From: Ettlia oleoabundans
Taxonomy: Eukaryota > Chlorophyta > Chlorophyceae > Chlamydomonadales
Direction: 5' to 3'
Length of the DNA stretch: 15,427 bases
Assembly: GCA_019693395.1 (NCBI GenBank)
Contig: JAAMXP010000669.1
Location: 1-15,427, forward strand
Part shown: piece after piece, positions 9,038 to 15,427 of the stretch
Layout: every line of letters starts with the position of its first letter
How positions within the stretch are numbered: position 1 is the stretch's first letter
Program-made: the position numbers and the translations under genes
Notes under the pieces: generated by a model
The model's input: only the letters and a program-made list of their open reading frames with translations
The model's database searches: none
What the model was told of the DNA's origin: nothing

Positions 9038-10186
9038 ATGGCATCACAGACGCAGAGCAGCGGCTACAGCACCGTTGCGCTGCTATGTGCGTGCGGCAGC
9101 AGTGCGCTGGCAGGGCTTGCGCTGGGCTATTCTCTAGCCCACCGGGAGCTGGGAAGCAGGGGCGGCAAAGGCTCCGGGGGACGATACTCGCCCAGCAAGC
9201 TGTTTTATGGCGCGCGGCTTGGGGCTGACGGCAGCGCAAGTGCAGACAGCACCCCAGGTGGGGCGGTGGGACTGCATACTTGCTGTGCCACCTGCTACTG
9301 CTCTCACACCTGATTTGCCATGCTTGTTGCTGCAACGATTTTGCTGCAGAAACAGCAGCTGTCCTCATGTTGTTGCTGCCACTTCAACTCAATGCTGTGT
9401 GCTGTCTGGGCTCCCCACTGCCGCATTCCACGGGAAACATATGATTGTGTGCAATGCAGCGGCCACGCCACGCAGCTTGTCACGACAGGACACTGCTATG
9501 GGTCCTGGCTTGCGCATGGTGCTGCTGGTCCGGACAGATGTGCCGCTGAGTCGGCAGGAGCTGGCGGAGCAGGCGTCCCGCACCGTGCTGGGTATGCTTC
9601 TGGCCTTACTTGCAGCGAAAGGCCCCGCCCCACCTGCCCACCTGAGCTCAGTGTGTACAGCTAGGTGCATTTGACAGCGAGTGTCATGCATCCATTGACT
9701 GTCCGTGCTCACTTGCTTGTGCTGCAGGTATGTTCAAGAAGCAGTACAAGCGCAAGGATCCCAGCCTGCGGCTCTGGGAAGAGGGAGGCTCTCGCATCAA
9801 GGTCCGCCTGTGTGGTTGCAGCCCAAATTCGGCTTAATACGAACTGCCCGCTGAAGTGGCAGTGAGCTGCTTCCAGCCGCCTTGTTGACTCCACGAAGCT
9901 TTGATCCCGCTGAAGCCGCCCTTCCTTTCCCTATTGCACGGCCACCATGAGCTGCACGCCTGACAACGCACTGTCGTGACCCTCCTGGGTTTTTCAGGTG
10001 CTGGGTGTGGACTCGCAGAACGATATGCTGCTGCAGCAGGCGGCGGCACGTGCACTCACCATCCCCACACACACGTTTGCTGGATCAGACCGCGTCAACA
10101 AGCAGCGCACGGTGATGGCCATAGGCCCCGCCCAGGCGGAGACGCTGGAGCACATCACAGGGCACCTCCGAACGCTGGCAGGCTGA
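9038..10186 (+). CDS. Peptidyl-tRNA hydrolase 2 (PTH2/PTRH2-like) protein, membrane-anchored, divergent active site
   Basis: Four exons: 9038-9265, 9489-9591, 9728-9801 and 9998-10186, giving 197 residues. Residues about 12-35 form one hydrophobic segment (TVALLCACGSSALAGLALGY) followed by basic residues, like the N-terminal anchor of PTRH2/Bit1 in the mitochondrial outer membrane. The PTH2 fold follows: RMVLLVRTD at 85-93, KQYKRKDPSLRLWEE at 115-129, IPTHTF at 157-162, RTVMAIGPA at 172-180 and HITGHL at 187-192. PTH2 enzymes release tRNA from stalled peptidyl-tRNA using a Lys and a His in a GKGK...QCSHA region and an Asp in DAGRTQ. Here those positions read LSRQE, EQASRT and a shortened SDRVNKQ, so hydrolase activity is doubtful. 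The exon 1 donor could instead be at 9257 paired with an acceptor at 9459, changing only the linker. The start is the first in-frame ATG before the anchor. Confidence 0.85.
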
Positions 10187-10306
10187 GCTTCGTTGCACCA
10201 TTCGACTGTGTGACCCATGATGCCAAGTTTGGCGACAAATATCGCCAGAACACTGGGGTGCCAGGAACCAAGCTAGGCACATCTGCACGCCCCTTTACTG
10301 TGAGAT

Positions 10307-10311
10307 TGTAA
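10307..10311 (+). terminator. TGTAA poly(A) signal of the PTH2-like gene
   Basis: The chlorophyte-type signal TGTAA lies 121 nt after the stop codon at 10184-10186, a normal 3' UTR distance. Cleavage would be expected about 10-20 nt further on. Confidence 0.55.
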
Positions 10312-10558
10312 ACCAGTTGACCATATATACCTGTTTGCCTTTCATGAAGTGTTGCCTGACTGCTGCTCTTCCCTGCTTTCGTGTGAGGTTTTTTCTGATG
10401 CACTTCTCTTGCTTAACCAATGCAATCTCTATAACATGAGAGCTGACAACAGGATGCCCCCATGGGTTGGGTAAAGGCAAACTGGTTGTTATGAATATTG
10501 ACTAGTAGAGGGCTGCATCCAGGCACATCCAGGCACAGAAGCAGCATAGCAGTGGCCC

Positions 10559-10563
10559 TTACA
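10559..10563 (-). terminator. TGTAA poly(A) signal of the SYLF gene
   Basis: On the minus strand TGTAA occurs about 90 nt downstream of the SYLF stop codon (10652-10654), a typical position for the green-algal polyadenylation signal. Confidence 0.55.
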
Positions 10564-10651
10564 CGAGCTCGAGAACCTCGTGCATTTCTGCCAACTGGCG
10601 ACAAAATTGTCTCATGCGTGGAACACGGCGCCTAAGTAATCTTCCTGCTGC

Positions 10652-11138
10652 TCAGGGGACCTCACTGGCCTCCTTCAGCCGCTGATACAGGGGCGCCATC
10701 TGCGGCGGCGGTGGCACCTTGCCCGAGAGGATCGTGTGGGCCGTGGTGACTGCACCGTAGCACTCTGCGTTGGAGTGTTCATCCACCGTCATCCTGCCGC
10801 CTGCATCAGGGCCAAGCGGGTTAGACAATGAACAGGCAAGCTAGCAGTTAGGGGCGTGACGCAGAAAGCGTGGCAAGAGGACAGCGCCGGCAAGCAGAAT
10901 ATATCTGTAACGCCCGCTGCCTACAGGACTTCATCATGGCTGACACATGCACAGCAAAGATTAGAGAGCAACGTGCTGCGCCATCAGCTGAATAGGAATA
11001 GTGGCTGTTTTTCAGTAGCGCACCACGCAGGCTGGCATCCAAAATAGCACCCTTGGCAACAGAGTAAGAGATGAGGTCCGTGTCATCAGCTGGTAAATCG
11101 TAAATATCCTCATCCTGCAGCTTGTGACCCGGGGGTGG

Positions 11139-11171
<33 letters not shown>

Positions 11172-11993
11172 ATGAAGTGAGTGCACTTACAAACCCTCTC
11201 AGGCATTACAGCTGGCCCGGGAAGCGCAAAACATACGGGTGCCGGCTGCAGAGCACGCACGGCAGACCTCCAGTGGCAACCAGTGGCAGCGCAGCTGCTT
11301 GGCTGGTGTCGCCACGCACCCCATGTCGCGTCTTCCCCAGCTGGATGCTGATGTCAGCGCCAACCTCAGGGTGAGCTCCGGCCTCCAGCTGCTCAGCCAG
11401 GGCGGTGTTCATTGATAATCCCACGGTGCTGATCTGCAAAGCGTCTGATAACTGGGGAGTCAGCACGCGGCTTACAACCACCGCAGCGCCTTGGCCTAAC
11501 AGCAGAGATGATTCGACACAGTCAACTGCCCTTCTGCACTCCATTTACCATTTCAATGCCCACAATTGCGCCTGCCTGTGCTGCTGTGATGCGCAGGAAG
11601 CAAGGTGCGGACCACAATCCACCTGCAAAAGAAATGGAGGTGCTCCGCGGAACCAGCCGCCGTGCCGGTATCGGTTAGCAGGGCTGGGGGAGGTGGAGGG
11701 GACTCGTAGACCGTACCAGCGCAACTTCCACCGCCAACCTACCAGCCTAGCACACGGTTCCCACCTGCTAGCCTCCGAATGAAGAACCCGTGCCCCCGCT
11801 CCAGACCTACGACCAGCCCGGCTTTCGTGGTGAAGGTGAAAAGCACGCCATCACAGCGAGCCAATAAAGCCGGGCTAACGGCTGCTGTATGTTGGATCAC
11901 CGCCAGGGGGCTGTGCCCGTGCTGGGCGGGCTTGTTGAGGGTGTCCAGCAGATCGCATGCCTCCTTGCACGCGTGATCGAACCGGGCAGACAT
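10652..11993 (-). CDS. SYLF-domain protein (DUF500/Ysc84-like lipid-binding)
   Basis: Five exons: 11765-11993, 11549-11622, 11320-11451, 11024-11114 and 10652-10800; 675 nt, 224 residues, all phases consistent. SYLF domains bind phosphoinositides and, in some members, actin, and act at endosomes, autophagosomes and the plasma membrane. The whole protein is the domain: DHACKEACDLLDTL helix (near 5-18), VSPALLARCDGVLFTFTTKA (about 40-59) with GFFIRRLAGGLWSAPCFL, AGAIVGIEM (about 93-101), EVGADISIQLGK, LISYSVAKGAILDASLRGG (about 158-176), NAECYG, then TILSGKVPPPPQMAPLY. No SH3, FYVE or other added domain is visible. The ATG at 11993 is the first in frame and puts a short MSARF leader before the first helix. 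The exon 4 acceptor could be 6 nt upstream (CACAAG at 11121), adding two residues. It is a complete gene with convergent and tandem neighbours. Confidence 0.9.
11131..11169 (+). repeat. (GT)n microsatellite joined to a 17-G homopolymer, in a SYLF intron
   Basis: A GT dinucleotide run (about 11139-11152) is followed by 17 consecutive G. On the coding strand this is C17 then (AC)n, ending about 16 nt before the acceptor of exon 4, so it occupies the polypyrimidine-tract position. Its length is likely to vary between strains and sequencing runs. Confidence 0.8.
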
Positions 11994-12346
11994 TTTCAAA
12001 GGAAGTTGCTAAGGGTTTGAAATGCCATCAACCCTTCCTCTCCCTCATGACACGTCAAGAAATGGCGCCGGCGCTGGCGCTGTCGCGAGTGTGCCTGCTT
12101 TTGCTTTGCGCTACCCGCCTGTGGGCACCATAGCACCGACAATTGAACCACCGGCCCGTGTATTCAGACCTGTTCCTACGAATAATCTACATATCAGTCG
12201 TGATTTAAGCAACGACGTGGGTCACACCATGCAACAACAATCAGTGTGGACGTTCGGTATTGGCTTGCACATGAAATAGAATCTGAACATTCGTTCTAAT
12301 GCAATGATGAAAGAAAGGAATGCCAGGTGCACTGCGTTATTGCAAA
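11994..12346 (-). promoter_or_regulatory. Tandem spacer: ABC1 kinase 3' UTR and SYLF promoter
   Basis: This 353-nt stretch separates the ABC1 kinase stop from the SYLF start on the same strand, so it should contain the 3' UTR of the first and the promoter of the second. No minus-strand TGTAA was found; the kinase may use a variant signal. A GGCGCCGGCGCTGGCGC block lies at about 12064-12080. No TATA box or gene was recognised. Confidence 0.45.
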
Positions 12347-15300
12347 TCATGATGATGCTGCCAGCGGCATGGTCATGGAAGCCCGGCCGCTGCTGCCACT
12401 GTTGCTGCTGCTGCTGCTGCGCCGCCAGACCGCCGATACGGCTTGTGTCGCCTGCTGACACAGCTCTGCTACCCGATTTTTCAACAGTGTGAAAAGGACA
12501 GAGGCCGTGAATAGCATCAACGACAGGACGCTCAGCGGCGGGCTGCGCAGCACCTTACCCACTGAGCTCCTGCAGCAGAGAGGGAACCAGGACCCGCTGC
12601 TCATAGCCTTCTGCTGTGCTGACACAGAAGCAGAGCGTACAATCAGGGTGGCTGGGGTGCCTAGCGTCTCGCAGAAAACAATGCAACGTATGCATACTGG
12701 CAGGTCAGCAAGTAGGGGCCAGCATCGCACCTGAAGAGCAGGAAGAGCCTTTTACGCTGCGCCCGGGCGGCTGCTGAGGAATCTGTGAGACGAGAAGCCG
12801 CGCTGCTGCTGCCTAGCACCTCCACCAATAACTGCAAGCCGGCAGGGATGATGGGGCATTGGCGAGCCGGTCACAAGCATACCAATACCATCAAGCATGT
12901 TGTGCCATCGTGTCGCTTGCATTGATGCAAGGTATGCGCAGCACAGCAGTGCCTGATGCCAACCTAACAGGAACATGAGCATGACTCACATCTTTGAGCT
13001 GTCGCTTCATGGCAGGCGACATGCTGGAGATGGTTTTGGCGGGATTGGCATCCATGGCTATGCGCCGCAGCGGCGCGTTGCGCCCATCCAGCAGCAGCGC
13101 AGCTAGATCAAGCCCAGCATCAGCTGCGGCAGCAGGGTTGACGCCTGCTGATATGTCGTCAACCGACCCAGCAACCGCCAGGCTGGCAGCGAGGCTGGAG
13201 CCACGGCCAACGCTGCTGCCCTCCTCCATGCTTTTGCCCGCCGCTACGGCTGCTGCCTGCTCTGCTGCCGCCAGCCACACCTGCCAGTCACGAGACAGAC
13301 ACATGGCAGCAGTTACCCAAGGCGATGGACACAGTAGGAATCCCAGGGCGACTTTGCACAAGGCAGCCAGATGAAACCGTGCCAACGGCCACAGAACAGA
13401 GGACAGGTTGCTGGACACTTGACAGCGGGCAGCGAAGAGATGCGTGGCAAGGGGCAGGTCGGGGGCCGGGGCGGGGCGGGGGGGGCGCGCAGGCGGCACT
13501 AGGTGCACTTCACCTGCAGAATCTGCTGCGTGGTGGCGTCGCTACGCAGCGAGCCATCTGCATTCAGCAGCAGCTCCCGAAGCAACGCCTGCGCTGCCGG
13601 CCGCCGGTCAGACAGCAGCTGGTTGAGCACCACCGGCATGCCTGCGACAGGGAGCTTCAGGAGGATATGTCAGCAGGTTGGGTGGCAGCCGTGGACAGCC
13701 AGCAGTAAGCAATGTCACAGGCACTTAGGCAAATGGCTGCGAAGCATTCTACAGCTACCAGCGGGTCCATTCCCCAGTGTTGCAACCCCACAACTGAGCG
13801 GGCGGAGGCACAGGCAGGCCCCCTGTCCTGGTAGGCTGCCCCAACCTGCTGAGATGAGCTTGAACTTGCGATCTACCGACAGCGCCACGCCCTCCAGGCT
13901 GGCAACAGCACGGAGCACCAATGGGAAATAGGAGGGCAGCAGAAACCTGCGGGGGGGCATAAGCAAGAGGGCATGGGAGCAGAAATGCCCGGTTGAGCAC
14001 GCAGCATTTAGGCATGATATGGGACAACTATGTATGCGGGCACAATCAACGTGGCATGACGTAATGGGAAGATGTCAGCGAAAGGCGACCATCGATGCCC
14101 TGCATTCGACCAGTAGGCTTGCCAGGTCAGCTGCACAGCCAGCAAGTTGTCTTCCCGGCACACAGCCAGCCATTCACCTGTATCTAAAGGCAATCCGAAA
14201 CAGCACTCTAGTGAGCGTGGTGAAGCTCAGAGCGGTGGTGGTGAGGCTGAGGAGCGGCAGCACGCTCTGCAGCTGCGGTTCAGCCGCTGCTGCAGCCGAG
14301 GGGTAGATATCGCCCAGGCCGACGCTGCTGCTGCTGGTAGCGCTGCTGGAATTGCCGGACTCAGATTCTGCGTCCGCCATCACTGCAGTGAACTCGCGGC
14401 GTAGATCCACAGCCAGCTGCTCCCTGCAGGGTGACCGGCGCCCATCCAGCAGCGCAACACCAGTGTCGCTGCAGCGTTCCTTATGTGGTCTAGCCCCAGG
14501 ATCAAAGGGACAGGGCCCAGCCGTGCTGGAATGGAGGAGGTACCTCAAGTCCATACACCAACGCTGCAACACTCAACTGCAATGGTTCCAGGCTGACCGT
14601 TGCTGGGTTCCCTCCTAAGCAACCTGTTTTATTTGCTTCACCTACCAACATCATGTTGCATAGTCACACTTCCCCTTCCCAACATTGCACCGCGTTGAGG
14701 TGGCCCTTGGCACTCACTTGTCTGTACCCTCCCTCAGCAGGTCCAGCGCCTCCATGTCAGCCACCAGCCGCTCCCACTCACCCAGACCCAAGTGGACCAA
14801 CGCAGACTGCAAGCAAGGGAGGCGGTGGAGGGCGGGTGCCCCTTGTCAAGTGTTGGTGGGCAGTGAGGTGCAGGGTGGGCGAGCTCAGGTGGACGTGTGA
14901 ACAATCAAAAGGAAAGATGTCGGTGAAGGGCAGGAAGGCGGCGGCATAGCCGCAGAATCAATGACGATGGAAGAAAAGGGGGGGGGGGGGNNNNGCGCGC
15001 GGCGGCGCATGCACATGTCACGGCCGACAGCCAGCAGCCACCCTGCGCGGGGCTCACCATCATGGCCTGGCGGTGCTCGGGTGTGACCCGCACCACCAGC
15101 CCGAAATCGAGGTAGCACAGCTTGCCGTCAGCCTGCATTAAGGGGGGGAAGGAGAGGCACAGTCAAGCAAAGCAGCAAGCGGAGAGCTAAGCGCAGGATG
15201 GCTGCTGAGTCAATGGTCCCTCAATGGTAGAGCCCATGTGGGTCCATGTGAAAAAGCAACGCAAAGGAACACACAAGCCAGCAAGCGAGTTTTAAACAGC

Positions 15301-15427
15301 AGCATTTTAAGAGAAGCCTGCAGTGTCAAAAGAGGCACGGCCCCACCTTGCGCAGAAGCAGGTTGCCGCTGTGTGGGTCGCCGTGCATCACACCAGTCAC
15401 CAGCAGCTGCAGGGTTTGTGGAGGCGC
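12347..15427 (-). CDS. ABC1/UbiB-family atypical kinase (ABC1K/ADCK), 5' part beyond window
   Basis: Nine exons were resolved: 15347-15427, 15058-15132, 14718-14806, 14178-14543, 13846-13946, 13514-13641, 12990-13280, 12731-12831 and 12347-12569; 1,455 nt, 484 residues plus stop, phases consistent. ABC1 kinases are protein-kinase-like ATPases that support prenylquinone and isoprenoid-lipid metabolism in mitochondria and plastids. GVMHGDPHSGNLLLRK carries the catalytic Asp and metal-binding Asn, and KLCYLDFGLV is the DFG motif. Then come the family's ALVHLGLGEWERL helix, LTRVLFRIAFRYR, LPSYFPLVLRAVASLEGVAL and PVVLNQLLSDRRPAAQALLRELL. A Ser/Ala-rich insert splits the segment before FTTLTRVL. 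The C-terminus has a likely membrane helix (LSVLSLMLFTASVLFTLL) and a Ser-rich tail encoded by CAG repeats. The LPSYF...LEG stretch resembles plastid members, but the transit peptide and subgroup-defining N-terminus are outside the window. No TGTAA signal follows the stop. Confidence 0.9.
12398..12421 (-). repeat. CAG/AGC trinucleotide run encoding poly-Ser in the ABC1 kinase tail
   Basis: A short run of AGC codons on the coding strand gives five serines in the C-terminal tail after VWRR. Similar CTG runs occur at about 14322-14336 within the Ser-rich insert of exon 14178-14543. Both are in low-complexity, probably disordered segments. Confidence 0.6.
13451..13486 (+). repeat. G-rich tract with strong G4 potential in an ABC1 kinase intron
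   Basis: Five successive runs of four or more G separated by one to four bases lie within the intron 13281-13513, about 25 nt inside the donor. The G runs are on the template strand, so the transcript carries C runs. Confidence 0.7.
14978..14994. other. Assembly gap (4 N) after a 13-G homopolymer
   Basis: Thirteen G end directly in NNNN at 14991-14994. The gap is inside the ABC1 kinase intron 14807-15057, so it does not affect the coding sequence, but the true intron length is unknown. Confidence 0.95.

Larger units (their letters stand above)
10187..10651. other. Convergent 3' intergenic region
   Basis: The stop codons of the plus-strand PTH2-like gene and the minus-strand SYLF gene face each other across 465 nt. 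The stretch holds one poly(A) signal per strand (10307-10311 plus, 10559-10563 minus), leaving about 250 nt between them. A short direct repeat of AGGCACATCC-like sequence sits at about 10520-10537. No RNA gene or ORF of interest was seen. Confidence 0.6.

Noticed and set aside
11206..11551. Apparent frameshift in the SYLF gene between the AGAIVGIEM segment and the next open frame
   Set aside because: Reading on directly gives an early stop, and the neighbouring open frame is offset by one. A normal GT-AG intron (11452-11548, GTAAATGG to CCCCAG) joins both parts in phase and fits the domain.
12022..12279. Small plus-strand ORF in the SYLF-ABC1K spacer
   Set aside because: No domain, splice support or regulatory context; 85 codons is unremarkable in this composition.
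12994..13931. Plus-strand open frames opposite the ABC1 kinase exons
   Set aside because: The minus strand carries conserved kinase-family motifs with phased splice sites; the plus frames are compositional mirrors.
1..15427. Mobile element, CRISPR array, tRNA, rRNA or viral insert
   Set aside because: No terminal repeats, transposase or polymerase motifs, spaced repeats or cloverleaf sequences were seen; nearly all the window is explained by four cellular genes.

Overview
The window is nuclear DNA of a photosynthetic eukaryote, most likely a green alga (Chlorophyta). The coding sequence is cut by many short spliceosomal introns (about 95-740 nt). Exons are rich in Ala, Ser and Gln codons, introns carry C-rich tracts before their acceptors, TGTAA (the usual chlorophyte poly(A) signal) follows two of the genes, and one gene is a UbiB/ABC1-type kinase of the kind common in plastids. 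No bacterial operon, tRNA, rRNA, CRISPR array or transposon was recognised. Exon structures were built by hand from splice signals, reading-frame phase and remembered family similarity; no database was searched.

Layout. (1) 26-8727, minus: 19 exons encoding about 1,562 residues of VPS8, the CORVET tethering subunit; the C-terminus lies beyond the left edge. (2) 8728-9037: a 310-nt divergent intergenic region. (3) 9038-10186, plus: a four-exon, membrane-anchored peptidyl-tRNA hydrolase 2 (PTH2/PTRH2-like) gene that appears to lack the usual catalytic residues. (4) 10187-10651: a convergent 3' region with one TGTAA signal per strand. (5) 10652-11993, minus: a complete five-exon SYLF-domain (DUF500/Ysc84-like) protein of 224 residues. 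(6) 11994-12346: a tandem spacer. (7) 12347-15427, minus: the C-terminal 484 residues, in nine exons, of an ABC1/UbiB atypical kinase, with the start beyond the right edge.

All exon phases agree in each gene, and each summed CDS is a multiple of three, which is strong internal support. VPS8 and SYLF proteins both belong to endosomal membrane biology, and VPS8 shares an upstream region with the PTH2-like gene. There is no direct sequence evidence that the four genes act together. I did not find a clearly new multigene system. The items most worth a second look are the degenerate PTH2, a 741-nt VPS8 intron that stays open in the upstream exon's frame almost to its end, two GC-AG introns, and an alternative acceptor that would remove the C-terminal membrane helix of the ABC1 kinase.
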